Source: Rhynchopus sp. YZ270_cl-10
Lineage: Eukaryota > Euglenozoa > Diplonemea > Diplonemida > Diplonemidae
Direction: 5' to 3'
Length of the DNA: 64,000 bases
Assembly (NCBI GenBank): GCA_964035575.1
Contig: OZ037913.1
Coordinates: 372,001 to 436,000, forward strand
Under the pieces are notes generated by a model, which worked only from the letters and a program-made list of their open reading frames with translations, was not told the origin of the DNA and made no database searches. The position numbers and the translations under genes are program-made. Below are positions 10,777 through 21,651 of this stretch, piece by piece. Position 1 is the first letter of the stretch. Every line of letters begins with the position of its first letter.

Positions 10777-11010
10777 CGGTGGTGATCGACGGTGATCGGT
10801 GGTGATCGGTGGTGATCGGTGGTGATCGACGGTGATCGACGGTGATCGATGGTGATCGGTGGTGATCGATGGTGATCGGTACTGATCGGTGGTGGTCGAT
10901 GGTGATCGCCGGTGATCGGTGGTGATCGGTGCGTAAATCGATGTGGTCGGTGCAATCGGTGGGTGAGCGGTGGTGGTCGGTGGTGATCGGTGCTGATCGA
11001 TCGCGATCGG
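10777..11010 (+). repeat. Right array of the 10-base GATC unit
   Basis: Same unit and same orientation as the left array, near the right end of the 2.25-kb element. The arrays are therefore direct, not inverted, while the outer ends are inverted. Confidence 0.85.
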
Positions 11011-11365
11011 TGGTGATCCGTTTAAATCGGTGGTAAAAAGTGACAAAATGGGCAAACCAGCCCGACGTCAATCAGCCTATTGTATCTTATAAATGTTTCC
11101 CTTTTTTGTCTCATGAAAATGAAGGAGGAAATAGAAACAAAGGATTTTGAATACATCTTGCAGTTCTGGGGACGAAACCGCGCTGCGGAGCCCTCCTCAC
11201 CAAAACAGGTCGAGGTGTTGTGCGTTTCACCACAACCTGTCTCCCATGGATTTTATCGTGTGAGGAGTGTTTCAGCTTCTATTTTTTTTTCACACTATCA
11301 TTTCAGAGCAATTCTGTTAAATGAGTGGCAATGTTTTAAAAGATGTGCAATCAAAGAGAAAAACA

Positions 11366-11420
11366 TATAGTGGAGCGCACTTTAGGGTGTCTACACTAAT
11401 ACAAGCAAGTTTACAAAAAA
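11366..11420 (+). repeat. Family A interspersed repeat
   Basis: ATAGTGGAGCGCACTTTAGG then GTGTCTACACTAATACAAGC and AAGTTTACAAAAAA. Confidence 0.65.
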
Positions 11421-11636
11421 AAACGATCATGTGGAGACCACATGATGTGATTCCCTCCGCACGATCGATTTTTATTTTATTTTATAAGAAAATTTCCCCC
11501 CCAATCCCTCCATTGAGCATATGTGTGGCAAAACACAAATTCTGTGTTGTTTTAAAGGAAAGATGTGTGCGTATGTTAGTTGCCGTCTATTGGAAAGAGA
11601 TTCTTTCTTCTTCTATCAAACGTTCACAAAAAAAAA

Positions 11637-11705
11637 GTGGAGATTTGCACAAACTGTGGCAACACAACCGAGGCAACTGCACTCCAACAATTTATCAAAA
11701 AAAGA
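11637..11705 (+). repeat. Family B interspersed repeat
   Basis: AGTGGAGATTTGCACAAACT, then GTGGCAACACAACCGAGGCA and ACTGCACTCCAACAATTTAT. Further copies lie at 18418, 21203, 23750 and 51771. It shares its first seven bases and its CTACACT/CTGCACT block with family A. Confidence 0.75.
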
Positions 11706-12317
11706 AAAATGAAAGCACAACTCTAGGCCGAGACGTTTCTCAGCCACCATGAAATCATCGTACTGCCCGACCACAATGGCACCCACCCCCCTCATTCATT
11801 TCTATGGGTTTTTATACCCTTTTTTTTTGTAAAACCTCCTCATTTATGGAAAGTGCTTTCCCCCCCCCCCGGAGGCTGTATTGAATTGTAGCACATAGCA
11901 CACAGCATCTTCACAATACAGCAGTATTGTGTTGTGTTCTGTATTGTGATGAACAATTATCACAATACAGCCAACCAAGCACCTCCTTCTCCCTATATTG
12001 CAGTTCCCCCTTTTTTCTATGCTTTTTCTATTTCTGTTTGTTCACCTGATTTTTTACCCCGCGTATAGGACGTATACGCTCCTGTACCTGGGGTAATAAT
12101 CAGGTGGAATAGACAGTAGGCTGGAAGAAGAAAAGAAGATATCTCTTTTTGCTCGCCCTCCTACTCAAAAATTCCCCTTTTCCCCCAGACTGAGTTTGTC
12201 TTTTTATCTTTCCATTTTTTTGTTTGGTGTGTGCAGAACTATTTATCCTACACCGTCCGCCGTCGATAGACCAAGGCAGGTGAATATATTTCAACTAATA
12301 AAGGTGCAATTTTTGTA

Positions 12318-12638
12318 TACCGTGTTTAGAAAAAATATGGACCAGAAAAATTGGTCCATCAAAAATAAAATCCCCAAAAGGTCCATAGTTATTCTGGCCC
12401 ATGTTTTTTCTGGTCCATGTGTGTTATGTTAAAAACCCATTCCGAGCTTCCTCCCCACACAAGCGGTCGTCGCACGCGCTTCGCGCGCGCGACTCCCTGA
12501 CGAAGTTCTGGACAAGTTCAAAAAATCCTCACATAGATGTCGGACCAGAAAAATTGGTCCATAAAAAAAATATCCCAAAAGGTCCTTGATTATTCTAGTC
12601 CATGTTTTTTCTGATCCATATTTTTTTGAACCACGGTA
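12318..12638. mobile_element. About 320-bp MITE-like element, TA target
   Basis: Inverted ends TACCGTG...AAAAAATATGGA (about 24 bp with a few mismatches). Copy B near 19065 has the uninterrupted site GTATTTTTGTG, consistent with insertion at TA. Inside, two direct copies of a module beginning GGACCAGAAAAATTGGTCCA (12340 and 12543) flank a GC-rich hairpin core (about 12438-12510) that recurs at 51035-51105. Confidence 0.7.
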
Positions 12639-12824
12639 TTTTTTGTTTTTTTTGTGTGTTGTCCGTAGGGGTATTTTTTGTGTTTTCATCCGGATGGCCG
12701 GTATCGTATGTGGGACAGTCGGAGGCGTCTGCATCAATAACTACCATTTATTTGCAACAACTTCAATTTGTTTCTTTGTGAAGAAAATGCGATATCGATT
12801 TTTTTTTTTTTTTTTTGCTTTTAT

Positions 12825-13242
12825 TCACGGATCGGAAAAGTACTTTGCCCAAAAGTAAAGTACTTTTCCAAAAAAAAAAGTACTTGAAGAAAAAAAAGTA
12901 CTTTTTTTTTTTTCTGTGCAAAAATTGTACGGAGGAAAAAAAAAAAAAGTACTTTTTTTTTTCCCGTCAAAAATTGTACGGAGAAAAAAAATAAAAAGTA
13001 CTTTTTTTTTTCCAGTGTTCTAAATTTTTTGTACAGAAAAAATAAAAGTACTTTTTATTTTTTCTCTCCGTACAATTTTTGATGGAAAAATAAAAAGTAC
13101 TTTTTTTTTTTTCAAGTACTTTTTTTTTTCCTGTACAATTTTGATGAAAAAAAAAAAAGTACTTTTTTTTTCGAAAAGTGAAAAAGTACTTTTTTTGACC
13201 AAAAAATATCACTTTTTTAAAAAGTACTTTTCCGAACCGTGA
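12825..13242. mobile_element. 418-bp MITE-like element made of AAAGTACTTT modules
   Basis: Ends TCACGGATCGGAAAAGTACT and its inverted partner, flanked by TTTAT at 12820-12824 and 13243-13247. Copy B has no insert at the matching place (about 19237). The interior is a run of more than a dozen AAAGTACTTT palindromes between A/T tracts and CTGTACAATTTT-like spacers. Confidence 0.7.
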
Positions 13243-13594
13243 TTTATTTGTTCATTTTCCCCATGTGGAAAAGGAGCAAAAAAAAGAAGTTCATCCGCTT
13301 TATCGAGAACGAATCACTCTAATGGTCGCAACAATAGCAAAAAAAAGAAGAACTGTTTTTTGTGGATTTTTTTTTTTTTTGGCAAACATTTTTGTTCTCG
13401 AGAAAAGGGAAATGTTTCTGGACATATGGCAGCTTTATATAATAGCCTTTGTGAAATGAGACTGGGAAGGGCAGTCTCCCAAAGCGACTTTCCAACCTTG
13501 CTCTTCTGACCACATCCAGACACGAACCTTTCTTTTCTATTCTCAGATTACCATAAATTCCACAAACTTGGCTGCGGGGGAAGGGGGGAAAAGG

Positions 13595-13650
13595 TATAGT
13601 GGAGCTGATCCTTGGGTGGCTACACTAATACAACCAAGTTTTTCAAAAAA
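13595..13650 (+). repeat. Family A interspersed repeat
   Basis: TATAGTGGAGCTGATCCTTG then GGTGGCTACACTAATACAAC and CAAGTTTTTCAAAAAA. A shortened copy of the same site is at 19556-19598 in copy B. Confidence 0.65.
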
Positions 13651-13763
13651 AAAAACAGAACAAAAAAACGTAGCCCATCTTTTTCAATTTGAAATTATAT
13701 TATTGTCTGACATACCACCTTTTTGATTTTCTTTTTTGTATCCTCATAAAGAGACCAAAAGAA

Positions 13764-13818
13764 TAGTGGAGCTCATCCTAAGGTGTCTACGCTAATACTC
13801 TCTAAGTTTTCAAAAAAG
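13764..13818 (+). repeat. Family A interspersed repeat
   Basis: ATAGTGGAGCTCATCCTAAG then GTGTCTACGCTAATACTCTC. In copy B its counterpart is split by the 100-bp element at 19752. Confidence 0.6.
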
Positions 13819-14167
13819 GAAAATATCACTGCTCCTTCTTTCACACAATATATCAAAACGGACAGTTTTTTTTTTTATCACTTTTTTTTCAGGTATTTTT
13901 TTTATATTTCTCTCTCTCTCTCTCTCTCTCTCTTTTGAATAAGGTATACATGACTTCTATTCATGACTGTCAACCCCCCCTACCCAAGCCGCTTCCACAC
14001 GGTGAAGTAAATGACTTGACTTTGTGTGTTTACTTTGGTGTTTCACCGTTTTAAGCCAACGATGCAACCACAAAGTAAAACCACCAGTTAAGTACTTTGC
14101 TTCACCATTGTGCATCAGTGGACCCCCGTATAGGGGGTACAAAACCGTAGTTTTTTTTTCCTTTCAA

Positions 14168-14200
14168 AGATGTGTATGCACGTGAGGCATATTATTTCCA
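14168..14200 (+). repeat. Class H2 hairpin repeat
   Basis: Stem TATGC and GCATA around ACGTGAG, a GTGA tetraloop variant, then TTATTTCC. Confidence 0.6.
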
Positions 14201-14689
14201 CTTTTTTTAAAGGGGAGACTTTGTGACGTACATTGTGTGTGTCCACCCATCACCACACACGATGTCATTACCATGCATGCGGCTAAGTATAAGATTTTTT
14301 TTGGCGTTTTTGGAATCCCAATGCATTTTGGGATTTCCCATGGGAAGTTCTGCAGGAAAAGACGTTTGTGGTTGTTTAGGCCTCTACATTCGCCCCCCTC
14401 AGCGTGGCGCCTCTTTTCGAGATAAAAAGGACCCCCTTCCCTCCCCTCTGTTTATCATTTTTCATTGCTCTTCACCCCTCGCGGGTCTTTTTTAGCTAAT
14501 CTCTATCTATCTCAGATCTCCCTACCTGCAATCGGATGTGGGACAATCCCTGCTTGGGAACGCATAACAAAAGCACCACACCCTTTTCTTTGTACCTCCA
14601 ACCACACACCACTGTATCCCTCAAAACACCACCCCCGCTATACAGATCCTCACTTCTTTTATAAAAGGTTTTCTGGAAAAGTTGTCAAT

Positions 14690-17152
14690 ATGGCGTTCGA
14701 CTCGCGTGGGTTGTTCTCAGCAATGTTGCTGAACTTGATCATAAGCCCGATTCTTTTGGGTATTCTGTATGTTGTGCTGAACAAACCGTTTTTGTGGAAG
14801 GTGTTCCGCCCGATGCGTCCGCAAGGAAAGTCGCTGCTCTTTAGCTTTGGCGGAGAGAAGAACGCTGGCTTTGTGAACTCCTTGATCCGTCTTGTGGACC
14901 CCATGATTGACGTCAAGGGAAGCGAGAGTGGTCTGTACCTCTCCTTCCTGCGTCTCCTCGTCCCCATGTTCTGGTTCGTCGGCTTCCTCCTCCTTGCAGG
15001 GCTCGTGCCCATGAATGTGACGGACAACTACAGAGAGAAGCTGGACCTCAAGGAGGACGGCTCCTATCAGGAGGCGATTGACGACTTCACAACAAGAAAC
15101 ATCCACCCAGAGTCGTCGCGTCTGTGGCTGATGACGATGCTGTCGTTCTTTGTTGCCTACGAGCTGTGGTCGATGTTCCTGAAGATGGCGTACACCTTCC
15201 AGGTCGCCAAGGCAAAGGCAACCCCTCCCACCACTGCCAGAGTGGAGGGCGTGCCGAGGACGACGGAGGAAGAGGCTGCCAAGCATGTGTGGAGCATGGT
15301 GCCGCCTTCCTTGAGAAGCCGTGTCACGCATATGGAGTTCCCGCGCAAGGAGGTGAAGGATATGATTAAGACCATCCAGAAGCATGACGACGCTGTTGCC
15401 GCCCTTGAGCATTGGTACGCTGTGTGTGAGAAGCTTGAGATCACCGGAGACGACCGTTTCAGCCACAAAGATGTCATGTGCCGCAAGTCTCTCTTCAGCT
15501 GCGAGAAGGTGAACGCCCTGACCCACTTCCGCGAAAAGGTTGACAAGTACCACAACAGACTCCAGGACATGAAGAAGCAGATCGACGAGCAGCCCCTTAC
15601 CGGCGACGCCTTCGTTACCTTCGAGAATGCAGGCTGGTGCGCGACCTTTGTCATCTCCCACCAGTCCGCCCTCATCGGTGCCTTCTCCGACTCCGTCACC
15701 TTCGCCAACAAGCCCAAAGCCATCATCTGGTCCAACGCAGGAGCATCCAACATTGTTCAGATCGTAGGAAGCATCATTGTCGCCGCCATCCTCGTCTTCC
15801 TTGCGCTTATCTGGGCGTCGCTGCTCGGTGCCGTCGGAAACATTGAAACCATCTCGAAGTACGCGCCCTGGCTTGAGTCTGTTCTGGATGTGAACACAGA
15901 GCTGAAGGGCCTGATCACCACGTACCTGCCTATCATTGCTGTTGCGGTGGCGAACATCCTGCTTCCGGTGTTCATGCGTGCGTTGACTGTGTACGTTGAG
16001 AAGGTGGACAACAAGGTGGACCGTGAGAAGCGTGTGCAGCGCAAGCTGACTGCCTTCATCATTGTGACCTGCGTGCTGCTGCAGGCACCCCTGATGGGTG
16101 GTAACGACGTCGACATCATGGGCGGTGACGTCGGTGATCCACTGCAGTTCGTTACCATCATGATTGCGCCCACCGGAGGATACTTCGTGGGTTACGTCCT
16201 CACCGCAGGGTTCATGGGCAACTTGATCAGAGCGATGAGAATTGGTGACATGATCCTGAAGCCCCTCAAGGCGAGCCGTGCCCTCACCAAGCGTGAGCTG
16301 ACCATCGCGCACAAGAGAAAGCCGTTCAAGTTCTCCGAGCAGTACGCATTCGCCCTGCTTGCGATTGCGTTCTCGATCTCATTTGCCCCGAACGTGCCGT
16401 ACATCCCGATCTTCGGGTTCTTCTTCTTCCTGATCCGTTTCCTGGTCGACCGCACTGCACTTGTTGACATTTACCCGAAGTCGCGCGAATCCGACTACTG
16501 CCTTTTCCCGACCGCCGTTAACACTATGCATGTTATCGTGCTGTGCATGCAGGTGTTCTCTGTGATGACCATGAACGCGATCAAGGAGAGGTGGGACTGC
16601 ATGGGGGTGTCGGTGCTGCCTATTCTGGGGTCGCTGTTCATCATCTACCACACAGTGACGCGCATGAACTACTACGCGGGGGCGGCGTACATCCGCGACA
16701 GGATGGAGGGCAACGAGATCCCGAAGGTGCTGAACCTGCCGAGTCTGTTAGACCTTCTCGCTGGAGGCATGAGCAGGGAACACACCCCGGTGCCGATTGG
16801 GGATGTGAGTGCGGACTGTGCGGCGCTTGTCAAGGCTGCGCTGGAGGAGGAGAAGACACCTGTCGAGACGATCCCTGACCTGTCGAGCAACGGCCCGTCT
16901 GCCTACGAGCACACCATCAAGGCATACAAGCTTGTTGTCACTGACCACGACGACATGGCCGCCAAGCCCTGGTACTTCACCCACAAGTCCAAGGGCGAGG
17001 GAGACGAGGCAAGTGACGCAGGTGGTCCCTTCCGTGGAGTCGTTATCTCATCGATCTTCTTCTCCAACGCCGACAGCGAGGAATGCAAGGAGAACGAGCT
17101 CGAAATGAAGAAGAAGGAAACTGCCCCCTTCGGAGCGGAGGAGACGGCATGA
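14690..17152 (+). CDS. TMEM63/OSCA channel, paralogue 3 (copy B)
   Basis: The product is an 820-residue multi-pass channel protein, almost identical to the gene at 5512 except for scattered substitutions and the six-residue shortening of the loop around codon 325. Substitutions cluster in the first membrane segment (LIISPILLGILYVVLNKPFL against LIVCPILLVILYVLLNKRLL) and in that loop, so the two copies may differ in targeting or gating. The start is placed at 14690 (MAFDSRG) by comparison with the other two paralogues. The C-terminal tail and the first bases after the stop are identical to copy A. Both frames are intact, so both copies look functional. Confidence 0.88.
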   Translation: MAFDSRGLFSAMLLNLIISPILLGILYVVLNKPFLWKVFRPMRPQGKSLLFSFGGEKNAGFVNSLIRLVDPMIDVKGSESGLYLSFLRLLVPMFWFVGFLLLAGLVPMNVTDNYREKLDLKEDGSYQEAIDDFTTRNIHPESSRLWLMTMLSFFVAYELWSMFLKMAYTFQVAKAKATPPTTARVEGVPRTTEEEAAKHVWSMVPPSLRSRVTHMEFPRKEVKDMIKTIQKHDDAVAALEHWYAVCEKLEITGDDRFSHKDVMCRKSLFSCEKVNALTHFREKVDKYHNRLQDMKKQIDEQPLTGDAFVTFENAGWCATFVISHQSALIGAFSDSVTFANKPKAIIWSNAGASNIVQIVGSIIVAAILVFLALIWASLLGAVGNIETISKYAPWLESVLDVNTELKGLITTYLPIIAVAVANILLPVFMRALTVYVEKVDNKVDREKRVQRKLTAFIIVTCVLLQAPLMGGNDVDIMGGDVGDPLQFVTIMIAPTGGYFVGYVLTAGFMGNLIRAMRIGDMILKPLKASRALTKRELTIAHKRKPFKFSEQYAFALLAIAFSISFAPNVPYIPIFGFFFFLIRFLVDRTALVDIYPKSRESDYCLFPTAVNTMHVIVLCMQVFSVMTMNAIKERWDCMGVSVLPILGSLFIIYHTVTRMNYYAGAAYIRDRMEGNEIPKVLNLPSLLDLLAGGMSREHTPVPIGDVSADCAALVKAALEEEKTPVETIPDLSSNGPSAYEHTIKAYKLVVTDHDDMAAKPWYFTHKSKGEGDEASDAGGPFRGVVISSIFFSNADSEECKENELEMKKKETAPFGAEETA

Positions 17153-17901
17153 AAAGTAATGTAAAAAATGTAAAGAAAATGAAAGAAAAAAACGTACACC
17201 TTTTTTTTGAAAAAGGTGCAAAAAGAATAAAGTAAAAAAAGTATCAAATAAAAGAGATCGCTGTAATTCTTTGTAGAATTTTTTTTTCAGGAAAAATCTT
17301 TGTGGCGTTTTTTCCCCCTCCCTCCCCCTTCTTATCTTTTTCAAAATGTATTTTTGAGGGAAGTATTGTTGTCTTCCTGCACTGCACTGTACTACCGTGT
17401 AGTATTGTGTATTTCAAGGTTGAAGACGTGCGCGCAATGCGCACAAGAGAAACACAATTTATCTTGCAATTTTTTTCTTCTTCTGAAAAGAGGTGTTCTG
17501 GTTTTTTGCTGTGTCACACCCCCAACAAACCATTGTAGTGGCCAGTAAGAAAATTAGCCGCACCGATTTCAGCACGTCCAATATTACAATATCAAAAAAA
17601 AAGTTGGAAAGCAAAATTCAAAGGCATGCAATATAAAAGACAAAACGCAAAATAAATGAAACAAGCCATTCCCCATTTACCGTGGATAATACTTTGTTTC
17701 TGCAGTTTTTTTTTTTTCTTCCAGGGTTATTGGCCTCAAAGAGGTTTCCTCTTCCAGGGCTGACTGTTGTGAACTTCGCGGTTCGGGCTCTATTTATTTA
17801 ATCATTTTTTTTTCTTCTTTTTTGTTTTACTAGATGCGTTCACTAGAGGCATCCATCTGTTCTGGTGTTTTTTATTATTTATATTTTGGCTCCTTTTTTC
17901 A

Positions 17902-17942
17902 AGATGACTAAGCATCAGAGGCTTGGTTGTATCTTGTAAATG
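17902..17942 (+). repeat. Class H1 hairpin repeat, uninterrupted site
   Basis: GATGACTAAGCATCAGAGGC then TTGGTTGTATCTTGTAAATG. The equivalent hairpin in copy A is broken by the 2.25-kb element at its TTGTA. Confidence 0.6.
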
Positions 17943-18417
17943 TTTCCCCCCCTTTTTTTTTGTTGTCGTACAAAAATGGAGGAGGAAATAGAAACAAAAG
18001 ATTTTGAACACGCGGTTCTGGGGACAAAACCGCGCTGCAGAGCCACGCCTCACCAATACAGGTCGAGGTGTTGTACCACAACCTGTCTCCCATGGGTTTT
18101 ATCGTGTGAGGAGTGTTTCAGCTTCTATTTTTTTTTCACACTATCATTTCAGAGCAATTCTGTTAAATGAGTGTCAATGTTTTAATAGATGTGCAATCAA
18201 AGAAAAACCGATCATGTGGAGACCACATGATGTGATTCCCTCCGCACGATCGGTTTTTTGATTTTTTTCAAAAGAATTTCCCCCCCAATCCCCCCATTGA
18301 GCATATGTGTGGCAAAACACAAACTCTGTGTTGTTTTAAAGGAAAGATGTGTGCGTATGTTAGTTGCCGTCTATTGGAAAGAGATTCTTTTTTCTTCTAT
18401 CAAACGTTCACAAAAAA

Positions 18418-18487
18418 AGTGGAGATTTGCACAAACTGTGGCAACACAACGAGGCAACTACACTCCAACAATTTATCAAAAAAAAAA
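18418..18487 (+). repeat. Family B interspersed repeat
   Basis: AGTGGAGATTTGCACAAACT then GTGGCAACACAACGAGGCAA, CTACACTCCAACAATTTATC and an A-tract. Duplicate of the copy at 11637. Confidence 0.75.
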
Positions 18488-19751
18488 AATAAAAAATGAA
18501 AGCACACGTTTCTGCCCGACCACAATGGCACCCACCCCCCTCATTCATTTCTATGGGTTTTTATACCCTTTTTTTTGTAAAACCTCCTCATTTATGGAAA
18601 GTGCTTTCCCCCCCCCCCGGAGGCTGTATTGAATTGTAGCACATAGCACACAGCATCTTCACAATACAGCAGTATTGTGTTGTGTTCTGTATTGTGATGA
18701 ACAATTATCACAATACAGCCAACCAAGCACCTCCTTCTCCCTATATTGCAGTTCCCCCTTTTTTCTATGCTTTTTCTATGTCTGTTTGTTCACCTGGTTT
18801 TTTACCCCACGTATAGGACGTATACGCTCCTGTACCTGGGGTAAAAATCAGGGGGAATAGACAGTATCTGGAAGAAGAAGAAAAGAATATTTCTCTTTTT
18901 GCTCGCCCTACTACTCAAAAATCCCCGTTTTCCCCCAGATTGAGTTTGTCTTTCGTTTATCTTTCAATTTTTTCTTTGTTTGGTGTGTGCAGAACTATGT
19001 ATCCCCTACACCTACACCGTCCGCCGTCGATAGACCAAGGTAGGTGAATATATTTCAACTACTAAATGTATTTTTGTGTGTTGTCCGTAGGAGTATTTTT
19101 TGTGTTTTCATCCGGATGGCCGGTATCGTATGTGGGACAGTCGGAGGTGCCTGCATCAATAACTACCATTTATTTGCAACAACTTCAATTTGTTTCTTTG
19201 TGAAGAAAATGCGATATCGATTTTTTTTTGCTTTTATGTGTTCCTTTTCCCCATGTGGAAAGGAACAAAAAAGAGAAGTTCATCCGCTTTATCGAGAACG
19301 AATCACTCTAATGGTCGCAACAATAACAAAAAAAAGAAGAACTGTTTTTTGTGGAAATTTTTTTGGCAAACATTTTTGTTCTCGAGAAAATGTTTCTGGA
19401 CATATGGCAGCTTTATATAGTAGCCTTTGTGAAATGATACTGGGAAAGGCAGTCTCCCAAAGCGACTTTCCAACCTTGCTTTTCTGACCACATCCAGACA
19501 CAGAAACTTTCTTTTCATAAATTCCACAAACTTGGCTGCGTGGAAGGGGGGGAAATGTATAGTGCTCCCCACACTAATACAACCATGTTTTCAAAAAAAA
19601 AAACAGAACAAAAAAAAACGTAGCCCATCTTTTTCTTTCAATTTGAAATTATATTATTGTCTGACATACCACCTTTTTGATTTTCTTTTTTGTATCCTCA
19701 CAAAGAGACCAAAAGAATAGTGGAGCTCATCCTAAGGTGTCTTCGCTAATA

Positions 19752-19851
19752 CCGTATTCGTAAAAAATATAGACCGTCCTAATGTTCGACCTTTTCAAGA
19801 TTTTTCTGGAAGTTCGACCTTTTTTACGGTCGAACATTTTTACGAATACGG
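19752..19851. mobile_element. 100-bp MITE-like element, TA target
   Basis: Inverted ends CCGTATTCGTAAAAA and TTTTTACGAATACGG, flanked by TA at 19750-19751 and 19852-19853. Copy A near 13794 has a single TA and no insert. Internal GTTCGACC and GGTCGAAC blocks make a second hairpin. Same family as 24-118. Confidence 0.8.
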
Positions 19852-20202
19852 TACTCTTGAAGTTTTCAAAAAAGAAAAATATGATTGCTCCTTCTTTCAC
19901 ACAATATATCAAAAAGGACGGTTTTTTTTTATCAGGAATTTTTTCCTTTATATTTCTCTCTCTCTTTTGAATAAGGTATACATGACTTCTATTCATGACT
20001 GTCAACCCCCCCCTACCCAAGCCGCTTCCACACGGTGAAGTAAATGACTTGACTTTGTGTGTTTACTTTGGTGTTTCACCGTTTTAAGCCAACGATGCAA
20101 CCACAAAGTAAAACCACCAGTTAAGTACTTTGCTTCACCATTGTGCATCAGTGGACCCCCGTATAGGGGGTACAAAACCGTAGTTTTTTTTTTCCCTTTC
20201 AA

Positions 20203-20233
20203 AGATGTGTATGCACGTGAGGCATATTATTTC
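20203..20233 (+). repeat. Class H2 hairpin repeat
   Basis: Duplicate of the copy at 14168, with stem TATGC/GCATA and loop ACGTGAG. Confidence 0.6.
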
Positions 20234-20397
20234 CGCTTTTTTTAAAGGGGAGACTTTGTGACGTACATTGTGTGTGTCCACCCATCACCACACACGATGT
20301 CATCACCATGCATGCGGCTAAGTATAAGATTTTTTTTTTGGCGTTTTTGGAATCCCAATGCATTTTGGGATTTCCCATGGGAAGTTCTGCAGGAAAA

Positions 20398-21640
20398 AGT
20401 GTTTGTTGGGCCCGAAAATATCGACATTTGCATTTTCGGAATCCGTCCGTTCTGTGGTGGGGGTCAATTTGAGAATAGACACATTTTTCTCAGCGAACCA
20501 ATTGCTCTCCACGCTGGGGTCGCAATATGTGGTTGAATTTCCTTCAGCTCATCCCCCTTTTTTTTTATCTGTTTTCCAGAGGAAAGCCCAAACATGCTAT
20601 AAAAACAAAGAACAAAAGAGCACAAAGCAAACATAACAAAAACTTCATAAAAACCCATTCAGATTCCCAGAGGAAAGCCCGGTCAGAAAAAAAATACCAG
20701 ATTTTTCAGATCTCCAATCCCAATCCAAGTTAGCCGCATGCATGGACATCACCTCATACATTATTTTTCTAATATTTTTTTTTTCTTTATTTCATCCCCA
20801 CCGATAGAAGAGCGTATGAGCTTCTCTTATCCACATTCCCCCTCCCTGATCACATCCCTCATCTTTTTTTTAAATATCCGCAACCAGGCCCAAATATTGA
20901 AGATCATAGCGATGCTAGCAAAGAGTTTTCAGTTCTATGAAAATCTTAATTTTTATTTTATTTTTGAAAATGTTTTGTACACAGACGTGATTTAAATTCA
21001 TCTTTATCTTTTTTCAGCCCCTCCCAACCCAGCTACCTTACCCCCCTCCGCCCCCCATTTTTTGCCCTAAGTGGGAGCAGAATGGGAAAGGGGTTAAGGT
21101 GTTAGTTGCGGTGGGGTCTTAGGACAATTAGTGAAAGACGGTCAAGAATGACAGCAACACTAACGCCAACAGATTTTCAAAAAAAAAAAAAAAAAAAAAA
21201 ATCAGTGGAGATTGCACAACTGTGGCAACACAACCGAGGCAGCTACACTACCCCAACAATTTATCAAAAAAAAAAAAAGCCTTCGGGCGACTTTGTGTAC
21301 AGAACCTGTCCTCGGACAGGGTGATTGTCGAAACTACAAAATAAAATAAAATCAAAAAACCACAACCGCGTGCTGACCATCTTTACGGTGGCATCCCGTT
21401 GTCGAATTATCAAAAAAAAAAGCTCCCGAACGTTGCACCCCAGCTTCTACCATAGCTAGGTACATTGTCACGAGCGGGCTTTAAATTGCAAGTCATTTTT
21501 TTTTTTTCTTTTTCTTTTTTCAAACTCCCACCGCCACCCGCCGCCCTACCCCCATTTCCACTACCCCCCTCGTCCCTCAGCTTCTTCCCACCCCCAAAAC
21601 TTTTTTAAATACCCACAAAAAAAACAAAACAAAACAAAAA
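20398..21640. other. Spacer after the duplication
   Basis: No supportable gene. It holds a partial dispersed repeat C (about 20413-20480, with GGAATCCGTCCGTTCTGTGG), a fragment of dispersed repeat D (about 20498-20520), a family B repeat (21203-21277) and long A and T tracts. Confidence 0.5.
21203..21277 (+). repeat. Family B interspersed repeat
   Basis: AGTGGAGATTGCACAACTGT then GGCAACACAACCGAGGCAGC and CAACAATTTATCAAAAAA. Confidence 0.7.
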
Positions 21641-21651
21641 ACTGACCCAAA

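Larger units (their letters stand above)
8833..11079. mobile_element. 2.25-kb element with inverted ends and an empty site in copy B
   Basis: The ends are TAGGCTGATTGACG inverted repeats extending to about 21 bp with one mismatch (8833 inward and 11079 inward). They are flanked by the 5-bp direct repeat TTGTA at 8828-8832 and 11080-11084. The duplicate region near 17920 has a single TTGTA and no insert. Inside are two arrays of a 10-base GATC unit, a 9-base array, a 5-base array and one copy of dispersed repeat C. I see no transposase, so it looks non-autonomous. Superfamily not assigned. Confidence 0.75.
5344..14357 (+). repeat. Tandem segmental duplication, copy A
   Basis: About 9.0 kb that aligns, apart from insertions, with 14521-20397. 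It begins at CTACCTGCAATCGGATGTGG and ends after CATGGGAAGTTCTGCAGGAA. It contains a channel gene and its long 3' spacer. It is longer than copy B mainly through three inserted elements (8833-11079, 12318-12638, 12825-13242). Coding identity is very high, so the duplication is recent. Confidence 0.9.
14521..20397 (+). repeat. Tandem segmental duplication, copy B
   Basis: About 5.9 kb matching 5344-14357 in the same order and orientation, joined to copy A by a unique stretch of about 160 bases (14358-14520). It carries the third channel gene. It lacks the three large insertions of copy A but has its own 100-bp element at 19752. Confidence 0.9.
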
